This document shows, piece by piece, positions 1-11,618 of a stretch of 37,656 nt of DNA. The DNA is taken from positions 1 through 37,656 of the forward strand of contig JAQFWX010000203.1 of the NCBI GenBank assembly GCA_027605045.1, given 5' to 3'. The first letter of the stretch is position 1; each line of letters starts with the position of its first letter. Below the pieces are notes generated by a model. The model saw only the letters and a list, made by a program, of their open reading frames with translations, was not told the origin of the DNA and searched no databases. Origin of the DNA: Phallus indusiatus (Eukaryota; Basidiomycota; Agaricomycetes; Phallales; Phallaceae). The position numbers and the translations under genes were made by a program.

Positions 1-1239
1 ATGAAAAGAATGGCGAGATTAGGTGCTGAATCGAGAACACTTTTGTTGACGAAGACCATCTAATTTGGACTGTAAGTTTTCTTCCATGTTCTTTCAGGAT
101 TTTTTTCGTTATACGACTTCACTAACAATTAACGCGGCAACCATATAGAATGAGACGACAGCGACAACCTGTAGGTTTATCATCGTAACCGAGTATGGGG
201 GATAAGAATGGAGAAAGTAAAGACAGGAAGAGCGGATGGCCTAAAAGACGATTTGATATTTACGGCTCTGTCATGCCGTAGCTTGACAGAACCACGATGT
301 CGCCCACAGCAGTCCATGGAACCAAAGAAAACCCTTGCATGGGCGTAAACCACCGCGTCCCTCCCAGCAGCAGGGGAAAAGCTTTACATGAACTGAAATA
401 AAAGTACAGTAAACAGCCTGAGATTTTGCAATAATTATCACGAGTGAGTCGAGTATGCTTGTACTGGCGAACAACAACTAGTTACTAGTGGCGGGAGATT
501 AGATGATTGAAATCAAAATCAATCTAACAACATGAGGCGGTTCCCGAGACTCAATTGTAAGAAGCTGCTCGTGATGATTTTTTTAACGAGAAGATATGGA
601 TAAACAGGAAATGTGTCGCCAAACAAAAACTCCTATGTACGCTGAACGATGAGCTCGATCAAAGCATCATCCAATTGCAAGCAAGTACCACACTAGCAGC
701 CACAGTCTCATCGCGGGAGCATGGCTCGATTAACCAGATTCTTGATGGTATCAACAGTTCAGGAAATCACTAACTGAATGAAGAAGGTTGAAGGTGGGGC
801 AACTTGAAACAGCTCGTTTTTTCTTATTTTGAGACGTTGGGACTTTCTGGGCACAAAAATTTGTTCAACAGATAACTGACGATAGTCGATGGGGTATTAT
901 TTCATGACCATAGCAGAAACAAACAAGTGCTGGATAGAAAGTCAAAACTTTGGACGATGATCAATGACCGGGACTGGTGACCGGTAATGGCCTCGGAAGC
1001 TCTAAGCAGGAAGGAAAGAATTGTGTGACATTTTCCCCCGGGTAACGCGTTCACACGGTCAGCTTTTCCTTTCGCGTCTTTCTTTTTTCCCTCCTCCCTA
1101 TTATCCAACTTCGGCGAGTTTTGCTTTTTTCTACTCCCCGTCATATGCTCAATAGCTCTCGCCTCGTTTTGACTGATCATTAGTATTGTAACCTGCCAAC
1201 CCATTCTTTTTTTTTCTGTTTATATACAATCTTTTCGCG
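1..1239. other. Left-edge non-coding stretch
   Basis: I see no supported gene here. A 20-codon ORF opens at base 1 and stops at 63, but nothing shows that it is real. The last 200 bases are C/T-rich and end in a T-run just before the ATG at 1240, as expected for the promoter and 5' leader of the next gene. Confidence 0.5.
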
Positions 1240-2655
1240 ATGTCAATTACTGGTCAGGCTACAGTTACTTCACTAGTCGCTCTCGGGCCAACCTTCGACT
1301 CCGGCGACTCTGCTCCCCTACCTAGCATTTTACCCACCACCTTCACTATTCTCACCAATCCATCCTCCCTGTCGTCTGTTCCAACTGTCGTTACTGTGTT
1401 CAATTCAAACAGTACCAGCAGTGGTGCGCCAGCACACACTCCTCCAAAGTCTCAACCGGCGTTGTCGTGGGCATTGCCGTCGCTGTGTTCGCCACTTTAG
1501 CCATCGGGCTGGTGGTCTTCATGTCAATGCGACATAAGAACAGGATGGCCCGTCGGCCCAAAGGGAATAGGAAGTCGTGGAATAAATTGGATGACGGTGC
1601 TGTCGGTGGTCACGGTCATGCAGCATCCCCGGGGAGGAAAGGTGCCATGACCGATGTCCCTATGCGTAACGTGGTGGAGAAAAACACTGCCTCTCCTAAC
1701 CCTCAATCTCAGTCACCTCCTGGTGGATCCGTTCCCTTCCAAAACGTCAAAGCTCAAGCAGACCGTGCACCCATTGCACCCATAATAACAGATCATCCTT
1801 TTTCCCAAAATGTTCGTCATGTATCAAACAACTCCCCTGCTCAAACAACTGCTCCTTACCCCACTTCTAAACACCCGTACGCCGTCGACCCGCCACCACA
1901 GACAACGCCGGCGTCGTCTTCTCAGCCCTCAAGGAGCCAGACTCAGCTGGGAGAAGACGGGGCGAACGGCACCAACATACCTAATCCATTCCTTTCTCGT
2001 TCACCGTCCAATTCATCAGCCTACCATTCTTTGTACAACACCACCTCCGCGGATCACGATGCATACACGTCAACCCTTACCGCTTTTCCAGCTGTTCAAA
2101 TGGCCTTACGCCTTAACTCTGTTGCCAGTTCAACCGATTACACAGAAGACAAAAGTCCTAGTCCCACTCAATCTCATCATCCGGATATCTCTAGCACTTA
2201 CTTGGACGTAGAACACCAACACGATGTTAGGAAGAGCTACGAGTCTCTTTACGAGCAGTACACTTCTCCCTCCCAGACCGAATCCCGCCCGACTACGGCG
2301 TACTCTTCCTCTCAGCCGAGATTCGGGGCGATACAAGACATCATCACCGCGCTTGATACGGATACTCAGCCGCCCACGGCGTGGAAAATGATAATGTCAA
2401 CCGCGGAAGCAGCAGACTCAGCTTAGGAGAGGACCTCTTAGATCCTTCAATGACGGCCAAGTGAGTATTTGTGCGGGGTCCTTGTTTGCTTCGGGAAAAT
2501 TTTTTGTGCTGCTTTCATTTATCATGTAACTCATGTTCTAACAACTTTTTTTATCCTAGTCACGAACGTGGCCACGATCAGATAAATAGTTTCCCTTGCC
2601 ACCTGGAACTAAGGGCAATAACGCCTCGCGAAACCCATTCAAGGACCGAATTTGA
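1240..2655 (+). CDS. Single-pass membrane protein with Ser/Thr-rich ectodomain (hypothetical)
   Basis: The start is the ATG at 1240. The first ~65 residues are Ser/Thr/Val-rich with Asn-Ser-Thr sequons, which suggests an extracellular, glycosylated segment. A hydrophobic helix follows (STGVVVGIAVAV onwards, about 1452-1527), then basic stop-transfer residues (RHKNRMARRPKG) and a long Pro/Ser/Gln-rich cytoplasmic tail. An intron at 2461-2559 (GTGAGT...CCTAG) separates the last exon, which reads GNNASRNPFKDRI and stops at 2653-2655. The frame changes three times, near 1441-1448, 2370-2375 and 2598-2604. Each is explained by one missing base in a short homopolymer run; an intron of 59 or 62 nt (GTC donor) is a weaker alternative for the first. 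No obvious signal peptide. The layout resembles fungal surface-sensor-like proteins, but I recognise no named domain. Confidence 0.6.
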
Positions 2656-3128
2656 TCACTACATCCAGAGATCCAACATGTTCGCTACCCGGTTGTTGTT
2701 TGAGTTAATTTCTTGCTTCATTATTTTTCTTCCTAAATGATACTGCAGAAGTCAGATTCGTATTTTTGAAACTGTCATTACTTTTTTATCTTTTTTTTTT
2801 TTACTCCTCTTAACTCCTTCTCACTGATGGAGCAAGAATTTTTGTCTACCTTTTTCTCATCCAACTTTCCCAGCGACAATTGACTTATCAAGCAGGATGT
2901 CCCTGTCTTCGATCTGTATAAATGTACTTACACAGTCTAATTTCATTTTATTTATTGCTTGAATTGATAAACTTAAACTTCGCGCGTTTGAATAACGGTA
3001 TTTAAATATGCAACTCGTACTCTCAATGAAGATATCCAACTGCCAATTTCTTTACAAGCGTAAGAAAGGTCGTGGGTAAGGAAATATCATAAAAGAATAA
3101 CTCTATCGTCCCTCAATATTTCCGAAAA
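2656..3128. other. Convergent intergenic region
   Basis: AT-rich spacer between two genes that converge on it. It contains T-runs and A-runs but no supported gene, and probably holds both 3' ends. Confidence 0.5.
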
Positions 3129-3898
3129 TTAGATATACGTATAGTGGGCTATTGATTTGTCAAGAAATATATCATCAAACAAGCCATTGAACAACTTACT
3201 TGGCGTAGCCGGAGATATCGTGATCAAAGGGGGCTGAACATTATTCTTCTCCTCATCAGAGAGAGTAAGGTAAACACGCGAGTAGGCAGGCGGAGCTCCC
3301 TTTACCTGTACAGAACCTGCAGAGTGAGACACTCCCTCCCTCACGTTCGGGTTGTTCGTCGGAGTGGTGAATGCGCTACCGTGTGGATCTCTGTTGGGAG
3401 ATCCTAGATCGATCTGCGACCACGTCTCGGCGTTTGATGCCCCAGAATTTCCAGAGTTTTGACCAGCTCTATTCGGACTTGTAGGAGTGGATAAGCCCAC
3501 CGTAGCTTGGGAGCGGTGAGCTCCAGCTCCGAAAGGACTGAGAGTTTGGCCAAAATGCGATTTTTCTTCGCGATAGACACCAACGCTCTAGGAGGGCGGG
3601 TAAGATGAGACGTGTCAGCGTATGAATAAGGATTGGAGGCTATAAAGGTTTCTTCGACATCTGGAAAGCCGTCGCTGGCTTTTGTTCCGATAGGAAACGT
3701 CTTTTCGTCATGTCCGTCTTCGTCAACGTAAAGATGCTGCGGTAGGCCTATATGGCGAGTTCGAAGAGTAGTCTTCTGGCTTCTCCTACGAAATACGAAA
3801 AAAGGAATGACCAATACCCCAGCGAGTATAAGCACTATGACTACGATAATTGCGGGGTTCAATCCACCGGATCCTTTATCTGTTGCGACGGGTGACAT
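3129..3898 (-). CDS. Single-pass membrane protein, short ectodomain (hypothetical)
   Basis: The ATG at 3898 gives only about 15 residues (MSPVATDKGSGGLNP) before a strongly hydrophobic helix (AIIVVIVLILAGVLVIPFFV) and a basic stop (RRRSQK). This predicts N-outside, C-inside topology without a cleaved signal. The cytoplasmic part is Ser/Pro/Asn-rich. A clear in-frame 51-nt intron at 3149-3199 (GTAAGT donor, AATAG acceptor) precedes a last exon ending THYTYI. The frame changes near 3551-3558: one extra A in an A-run joins IAKKKSHFGQTLSPFGAG cleanly, and a 41-nt intron with a poor GTC donor is the alternative. Its build resembles the genes at 1240-2655 and 4548-5814. Function is unknown. Confidence 0.55.
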
Positions 3899-4547
3899 AA
3901 TTTAAAAAGAAATATGTAGAATTAGAAGGCTAAGTAAGATAGGTTTGAGAAGAGGGGAAAGGTTATATTACGAAGATGGAAGAGAAACAGGAGAATTTAT
4001 ATAAAGAGGAAAGGGATGTTTAGCACAGGTCCAGTGATCCATGGGCATCATTGACCGGGGGTCTTCCAGCTCAGCCTTCGGTGTCATTAATCAACGTACA
4101 TCCATACATAATTGTCAACGCTCCCGGTCATAAGTTCCATAAAATAAGACGCTCACAGGACCTTGGGCATATGGTAAACTGAACATTACTAGTAATCGCA
4201 CCGACGACGCGTGCGGTGTCGGGCTACCTATGCCAATTGGATTCATGCCATATCATTGGAAGGGTCAGACCTGAATCGGTCACAATAATCATGACTACGT
4301 ATGGACTATGACGAACTGTAACAGCGATCATAAATCTTCACTTCCAAAAAGACTTTTGGTATCACGAATGTTTTCTTCTAAACGTCGTTATGATCTTCAG
4401 CTTTCATATAAAAAATACAACACATCGTCGCTCGCATTAAATACAAAAGTATATTACTGAAATGACTTCAAAGCATGTCCCGGCTTATAAGAAGCGCCCA
4501 CGAGTTCCTGATACTACTAATGTCATACGGCCACAACCACAATTCCT
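3899..4547. other. Intergenic region
   Basis: Spacer between two minus-strand genes, holding the 5' leader of the 3898 gene and the 3' end of the 4548-5814 gene. No supported ORF or RNA gene. Confidence 0.5.
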
Positions 4548-5814
4548 TCATGATTGAGAGTTTTTACTGTGATCAAAGTTTACCGGTAGATGGGTGGTAT
4601 TAGGGGGAAGAGGAAAATCAGCGGTGAGTCGCTGAAAAAGCGTGTTGGTCATTGAGGAACGTGATGATATATTCCCAAACGCGTATAACGAAGAGGACGT
4701 GAAAGGAGTGGTGAGGGCTAACCCTATCGGGCCATCTGTCTCGGATCGCATAGAAATGTGACCAGAAGAAGATTGGGTTGAAACCCTTTTGTTGTTCGTA
4801 TCGTCCTCGAATTGAAGGGGCGGGGAATCGATGGCCCTGATGAGCTCGGCCATTGCTCTAGCCTCTTGTGAGCGAGTACGAGTCACTGCAGGAGGTGGGG
4901 GTGAAGGCAGTATTTCTGACGGAAGCTTGTTTGGCCTGGCTATTTGTGCAGGATTTCTGCCAAGACTGGACCGAGGCTGCAATGAAGCGGGAATGGAGGA
5001 AATATTTTTCGGCTCGGATGTAACGGTGACCATGTGTGGATTGTCCGCGGTGTGACTGAGCTCGTCCGTGTCTTGAAGTGAGTCGTATACGCTAGGCGAG
5101 CTATTAGATGAGCCAGTAACGTACACTACGGGCATAATACCAGTGGTGCGCGATGTGGATGGTTGGTATGCCAGTGGAGAGGGTATCACATCCTCAAAAT
5201 ATGCGCTCGGGTAGTGCTGCAATTGAGGTCGGGTTGGTTGGTCGTGAGGTACTAGACTCTTCAATAATTTCCGACCATCTATTGTTTGAGAGGTGCGAAA
5301 GGGGTTAGATCGAGATTGTATTGAGACCGGCGAATCGAATAGATAGTGTGTAGGAATGGGAATCTCAAGAACCGATAAGGCATTAGAGGGCCTACTTCTT
5401 GTTGCAGTGTAGCAAGATGGTCTGAGGACGAAGAGTCTGCATTATTAAGTCTCGACCACGGCGTATACTTCATCTCTTGCACCTTCTTCCGTTGGCGATA
5501 TCTCCACAATAGAATACCGAGCACAAAAACCAGAATAAGAAATGCCGATCCTCCCACTGAGATACCCACAATAGCGCCATTGCTGAGGCGGCGGAGTTGC
5601 TTCGAATGGGCACGCCAGTTGACGATGTTACTAAAGTTGTCCTGTTGGAAGGGACGGTGATAATAGAGGTGATTGTGGTAACGGTTGTTTCGGTAGTTGG
5701 AACAATAATGGCATTATTAGTCGATGAGATTGTATTCCCGTTACCGGGGCAAGGATCGACGCACTTCGAATTATGAAATCGGAGAGAACGATTCGACGAA
5801 GATCCGGGAGCCAT
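4548..5814 (-). CDS. Single-pass membrane protein with Thr/Ser-rich ectodomain (hypothetical)
   Basis: The ATG at 5814 starts MAPGSSSNRSLRFHNSKC, followed by a Thr/Ser/Val/Asn-rich region typical of glycosylated fungal ectodomains. Next come a glycine-rich membrane helix (GAIVGISVGGSAFLILVFV), a basic stop (WRYRQRKK) and a ~300-residue Ser/Pro-rich cytoplasmic tail ending SKNSQS. In frame just upstream of 5814 lies a hydrophobic run (ALPLLFLLFLIISSC, about 5815-5858) that looks like a signal peptide, but I find no ATG for it, so the true start may be further upstream or behind an intron. Two frame changes, near 5585-5600 and 5283-5288, are each repaired by one base; the second then reads PLKTIDGRKLLKSLVP. 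No named family recognised. Same build as its two neighbours. Confidence 0.6.
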
Positions 5815-6741
5815 ACAAGAGGAAATAATCAAAAAAAGGAGAAACAGCAGCGGAAGAGCTTAGGATAAAAAGTTTGAGAAAGAAACAAATTAAAAAGACA
5901 TAAGATATCGACGGGCTTGAAGTGAGATGATAGAAGAGAAAAGAAAAAAAACTGGCGCATTGGGATGGAGAAAAGCGAAATCTAATTGAGCTGGAGAGCG
6001 GCACTGGCTAACCGGGGTCCCGACGCGACTGGCATCATGATGGTGATGCGCGAAGCTTGCATCTCTCCAGTGAGAGACGTGACACAAATGCACCAAGTGC
6101 CGTAAAAAACTGATGGGGACTTGCCTTGTGAACGAAATGTCTAACAGTTGTCAGGGAAGACTGTTTCAGAGTGGAGCACAAGATAAGCCTGCTTTTTCCA
6201 GAGTTGCGAAGCAATACCGGCATTATGGTATGTACTTGTCGCAGTGACATGATCGGTTGAGCCCTAATGCAATACAATATCAGCTCAAAAGAGATGACCC
6301 GCTGCTGACAATGGTCGCATTCAGTATATTCAATAGTATGAGCCAAACCTGGCCGGTACGAAGTGGTTCACTGGTTCAAAAGAGAATGCATGGGCCAAGC
6401 ATCAAAGAAGTGATGGATTATCAGGCCACAATGTGGTAAATCTGAATAGTGAATAATGAATATTGAATTGAATTCCTGTATCGCATTGACAATTGCTGCA
6501 TCGCTATCGCCTGTGTCCTTCGCAAGTACTGGATTTTGTGGGTGTCTATGGGGCTAGCTAGCACCCACTCTCTAATGTCACACGACCAAATATTGTCACA
6601 AAGTGTATGTACTCAGACTCTGGCTCTCGGCCATGACTAGGACATTCGACGATTCGCAACAAGGCGGGGTTCAAGAAACTCGTAGCTCCAAATTATCATC
6701 CAAGCGAAGTTTGCTGCTACCAAATCATACAGCCACCGCAT
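5815..6741. other. Divergent intergenic region
   Basis: This lies between divergently transcribed genes and should carry both promoters. Several short ORFs cross it on both strands, but none shows a domain, composition or splice structure that supports it. The part next to 5814 may contain a missed signal-peptide exon of the upstream gene. Confidence 0.45.
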
Positions 6742-9170
6742 ATGCACGACCAACCATCCCACACTCGTACGTAATACCACATTCAACTCCACTTGCTGCA
6801 GAACATAATAATAATATATTCCACACAATCCATCAATCTCCAGCCAACTACGACATCTTGTCACCTGTCCACAACGACGTGGTATTGTCTACTTCGTTTC
6901 CGACAAATCAATTGTTGAGAGAGACCTACTTCATCCTCATCTGGTTCGTTCTTTGAAATACAGTGTATCACCAGAAAAGTGACGCTCTACTTTTACGGCA
7001 GCCTGCCCGGAACGTCATAAGTTTCGACTTTCATCCAACCTGTTTTTCCGCTACAACAATTCCATCAAATCCCCATGCCATACTATTTGCAGCGGGAGGC
7101 CAGCAGTCTCAGTTACACATCTCACTCCATTCGTTCTCGCCCGCACCAACATCACCTCCATCCGATCCCAACTCAACTTTCTCACCCGATTCTGTGCCTC
7201 CTCCTCCTAAGCAGCTTTGGAAGCATAATGGTACCAACTCCTGCGGAGCCCCCGAGATCGTCAATACCATCATGTTCACCCCTACGTCATTAACTGATGA
7301 TACACGACGATCAGGCTCTTCAGCTTCAGATATCAGGATGGTCGTGGGTGGTAATAACAGAGCTGTCCAATTTTATGATATCATACTTCAACCCAATACG
7401 AAAGACAGTCAAAGGATGCAGTTGTGTGGTCAGGTTATCCTCGAGACGTGTGTTAATCACGGTCTGTATCCACTTTCATCAACCGTCCATGTTCCTCATG
7501 CTCAATAACCTTTCCGTTTCTTTCCTTTATCTCTCTAAAGTTTCCATATCGCCAAACGGACGGACTCTCTTGTGTGTCGGCGATACCTCAAAAGTGTATC
7601 TCTATCATCTTTCACCAGGCAACAACGTTACATTCTTCCCAATCGCCACCTATGACTTGCCTCGACCATCTCCTCACTCATACGTTTACACACTCACCCA
7701 CTACCCCACCTTACAACTTCAGGTCCATCGCTTGCTTCAGCAGTGCCTGGTCTCCAGACTGCCTCAAATTTGCCGTTGGATCACAAGAGGGCCAGTTATG
7801 CGTGTGGGACGTGCGTAGCGCATGGCCTATCTTTCAATACTGGACCCCATATCGTGTTAATCACAAGTGGAAGGAGATTAATTGGGATAGTATGATCTCT
7901 GGCTATCACGGATCCACACTCGAGGAGAATGGCCCCGACAGTGGGATCCGGAGCGTCAAATTCACTGGTGGAGAGTCGGGTCGGGAGCTTTTGCTTTGGG
8001 TCGAAGTACGCTTCTTCTCCGATTTTTTGTTCTTGAACCTTATTCTTTCTGAAATTAGCAAACTACCAACCTACATGTTATTGACGCACGAACCTTTGAC
8101 TTGACCACGCACAGTATCGTACCCTTTCCCGACCTATCGCACCTCGTACCTACAGAAGACCCTGCTCGCCCGTCATCACCAAGTCCTTCTCTAGTTGAAC
8201 TATCTTCAGCTTCATCTACCGACTCCTTGGTAGAGCCTAATTCATCGAGAACAACCACAGAAACGGGAACGGGAACAGCAGCATCTGCGGCCACTACAGC
8301 CGTTACGGATACTACTAATGCCGCCCACTCCCGTCGTGCTGAAGCAGGAAGCTTCGTTCGTGTATTCACGCGCACACCGTCACCGCAGCCACATCTTCCG
8401 CCGCCGCCACAGCTACAACCACCTACTCATGAAGATCCAGCTTCTGCATCTTCACTTGCATCTGAAACTGATGCATGGTTGTCGTCTGTCTCACGCCTGT
8501 CTTCTGCGCCTTCCAACATTTCTCATATTCTGAGACCACCGGGAGATACACAACGACGACGTGAGAGATTATCACGTCAGCGCATGAGCATCATGGAACA
8601 AATTCAACAGCGCGAAGGATCTGGTTCACCTGGACCATCTCAACCACAACAACAACAACAACACAGCAGCAGCGCCGCGATACTCTCAATGATGTCAGTA
8701 GCTTCCTAAGTTCCAGAAGCATGGCCCTACGGCGAGAGCGTGTCGAGGCCATGTCGGAAGCCCACAGGAATGATAGAGGGATCGTTCTATCGCGCAGTCT
8801 TCGAGCTTTGTCAAATACACGTGAAGAAATATCAGCCGAAATTAGGACATTAATTGACGATACACGTGCACGTATTGCTGCTCTGAACGGTGGAGGCGGA
8901 AGTGGGAATAACAGTGGTAATGTTGGTGGAGTAGAGTCGCCGCAGTCTCTTCGTTTGCTGGCTGAAGAGTTTGGAGTTGGGGATGTACCGAATAGTGCTG
9001 ACAACATGGGCGGCGGAGCCAATACGATTATGGGACCTGTTCAGATTTCAGGTTTATGTTTGGATCCAACTGGCGGATGGGTGTATGTCGCTGGCTCAAC
9101 GGGTATAGTAGAATGGCGAGTTCGAGAACGGGAAGAAGGGAGAGGTGGTGCTTCAAGCAGCTGGGTGTAA
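6742..9170 (+). CDS. WD40-like protein, DUF2415-type
   Basis: Exon 1 is tiny (6742-6770). Clean introns follow at 6771-6843, 6944-7001, 7462-7540 and 8006-8058. The order fits the fungal WD40/DUF2415 family as I remember it: an N-terminal motif (LRHLVTCPQRRGIVYFV), a blade reading HAILFAAGGQQSQLHIS, then NGRTLLCVGDTSKVYLY, then CLKFAVGSQEGQLCVWDVRS. After these comes a long low-complexity Ser/Thr/Pro/Gln region with a CAA-repeat polyglutamine tract, a charged helical stretch (MALRRERVEAMSEAHRN) and a C-terminal motif (ISGLCLDPTGGWVYVAGS, then EWRVRE) that I take as the DUF2415 part. The frame changes near 7683-7750 (small intron or indel, unresolved) and at 8650-8660 inside the CAA/CAG repeat, where one added base gives RRDTLNDVSSFLSS. 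It is probably a cytoplasmic or nuclear scaffold; no catalytic function is expected. Confidence 0.7.
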
Positions 9171-10675
9171 TTATGGGTTAAGGCTTGGTTGAGACTGCGG
9201 GCTTATTGTTGTTATCTCTTTTTTTTGTCCCAATTCCTTCTCGGCCTCGTCTGTGGTTGTCTCTGTCTCTGGCACGGGAACTTGGCTCTCACAACTAGTT
9301 CTTTCCTTTTCATGAAAGACGGCATGCATCGCAAAAGAAACCCGGTTCCACGTCTCAAAAGTCAACTACATATATGGTTTGTTTTTCTCTCACTGTCGAC
9401 GCCTGGTTCATGCATGCCTTCTGTTCTCCTTGTCATTTAGCTATTCCACCTCTCCCTTCTTTCATTTCCTATTGCATGAGGAAAACGGTTTTGACTACCC
9501 ATTGCATAGGGCATATGTCAATACAAGTGATTTAAACGAAAATTACAATACAGTATACATATTGTCATTCGCGCGCATTGGTTAGAATATAAGTATACAT
9601 ACACTCCTTCACCAGCTTTACTTGTCATTGTGAATGACCACATGTCAATGACAGGTATGCATCTTTTTATCTTCAAAAAAAAAGCAGTAAACCAATCGAG
9701 AAAAGCGCAATAGGCTCATCTCGCATGCCGTAAGACGGGTGCATGCGGTAGAAAGTGGACTAATCTCAATATTATTCAGGTACAAGCGAGGAAACTATTT
9801 GAAACTTGGACAATTAAGTAATGATACAAATTAGGAAATTCCGAGGTGTCTTCGGGATTGACATATGTAATTTCACAAAAAAGAGCCGCCAAAAGGAGAT
9901 TGTTTCTCGCCGGAAAATTGATATGGCTATACTGGGGGTAATTCTCATTTCTCTGCGTGTAATACGCCTATTATATACCCTTATATACCCTCTACCCTTC
10001 TCCCGCGAGTATTTATCTCCACGGAATTATCCATGTGAAATATAGAAATCAAGTACCCACTTTGCCAGATAATATACCTGCGCAGCAAAATTTACAATTA
10101 GGCTCTGTAAAAGTGACTCGACCCAACTAAAACACACCGAGCGTTGAAAAGATAACAAAAAAAGTAAGAGCAGTCCCAAAGAAGAGAATAAGATAAGACA
10201 AAAAAGGTACACGATTAAGAAATAGATCCTTGGTACGCATGTTATACGTGTTCTAAACAAACAAGATTGAACTTGGTGAAAGGGTGAAAGTTTTGTTACT
10301 GTGCATAGGGGTGTACCGTAATGCTCATAACAACACGAAAGAGGGTGATGAGGCAAATAACATTCAAACAGACGAAAAGATAAACGTATACAGGATCAAA
10401 TGTGGAGGAAATGAGACTGATCTGTAAGCAGAGATCATGAATGAGAGCAAAAAGGTGAAAGCGAGGAAAGTGAAACGGATGGTGACTGCGATGTGGGGTT
10501 TCGGATTTCCCACAATGGCCCAGACCTGTTTGTCAATTGGGACCGTCTTGTAGGAACATTGGGACTACACACAGAAGAGTAGAAGAGGCGGAGATGGGAA
10601 GATGGTACGAGAAGATGAAATGGTTGCTGATAAGTTGGAAAGCTTCAACGCATTGCTACTGGAGGTCCTCTCCTT
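9171..10675. other. Intergenic region, 1.5 kb
   Basis: AT-rich spacer between two genes that converge on it. Short ORFs on both strands show no coding character. I see no tRNA-like B box, no repeat array and no transposon end. Confidence 0.5.
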
Positions 10676-11618
10676 TCACCAGCTTTTGAAATAGCTTGAA
10701 GATAGGATACAAATCAGCGATCAATAAACCATACTAGAACACGGGTCTTACTGGAAATAAACATCCTCAGTTTGACTCCCACTGATAGCCCATTTACCAT
10801 CCAAGAGCACAAAAGGAACACCAGTGACGCCACTTTGCTGGGCAATTGCTGCCATGCGTTGCACTTCAGCTTTAAGGTCATTTGAAGAAAGGAAGTCTAG
10901 AGCCTTTAAAAGGGCAGAAAGAAGAGTTTGAGTATGAACGATACGGTTATTAGGAATTGACATGAGAAGTACGAACTTCGGATTCAGACATTAACCCGAC
11001 TTGACTGGCATAACGAGCAAGAAGATCGTTCTTAGATAGGTCCTCTCCACGTAAGTAAAGGCCTTCAAATAGGAGATTAAGCAAAGGTCTTTGAAGTTTT
11101 TCGCGGCCGGTCTTCCAGGCTAGTAGTAGCAATCGGTGACATTTGAGTGTATTGAAGATGAATCCATCTGGAGATCTGCATTGTAACACACAGGAGTCCG
11201 GTTCGGATCCAACAGCAGACAGAAGACAAGGAAAAAACGCACAGATTTATACCTAATTCTTTGCTTCGCTGGTTTACAAGGGCGGTAGCAGATTCCCATC
11301 TGTTCTCCCCATAATGTTGCTTTACAAACTCTTCCCGACCAATAATTTCGTCAGGCTTGAGTGAAGGATTCAGCAGATAGGGACGATGCTCGAATTCGAA
11401 TTTGACAGGAGAGTCGGCAGGAAGTTTTAGCCTGTCGATTGCGATTTCCATAGCCCGCATGCCGAGGAAACACCATATGCATGCCAAATCTGAGACAAAG
11501 GCGATTTTGATAGTTCGAGTGGATGTAGACGGGGCTGTGAATATTTTCCATTAGTGATTGTTGTTGAAGCGAGGACTGGTGATGAGTCTGGGCAGCGTGT
11601 GACGGCGGCTTGAGACAT
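10676..11618 (-). CDS. DsbA-family (FrnE-like) thiol oxidoreductase
   Basis: A thioredoxin-fold protein of the DsbA/FrnE group (Pfam DSBA), which acts in thiol-disulphide exchange or isomerase chemistry. The active-site strand reads FVSDLACIWCFLG, giving a C-I-W-C pair where relatives usually have C-P-W-C. The cis-proline loop is GVTGVPFVLLDGKWAISGSQ, with the characteristic AISG after it. Helical-insertion motifs include LLNPSLKP and a DGFIFNTLKCHRLL core. Introns are 11176-11242, 10904-10976 and 10695-10751; the last exon adds only H-Y-F-K-S-W. Starting at the ATG at 11618 needs one extra base near 11544-11549 (GGAAAA run); the exons then total 747 nt, or 248 residues, normal for the family. 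The first ~35 residues may be a targeting peptide. Substrate unknown. Confidence 0.8.

Noticed and set aside
902..1204. 100-residue minus-strand ORF
   Set aside because: It reads the C/T-rich leader of the 1240 gene on the opposite strand as Lys/Glu/Arg, and shows no motif.
8617..8665. CAA/CAG repeat as an independent microsatellite feature
   Set aside because: It is coding polyglutamine within the WD40-like gene and is described there, including the likely base-count error.
8055..9022. Minus-strand ORFs opposite the WD40-like gene
   Set aside because: They are Val/Ala- and Leu/Arg-rich antisense reads of Ser/Thr-rich and polyglutamine coding sequence, with no domain.
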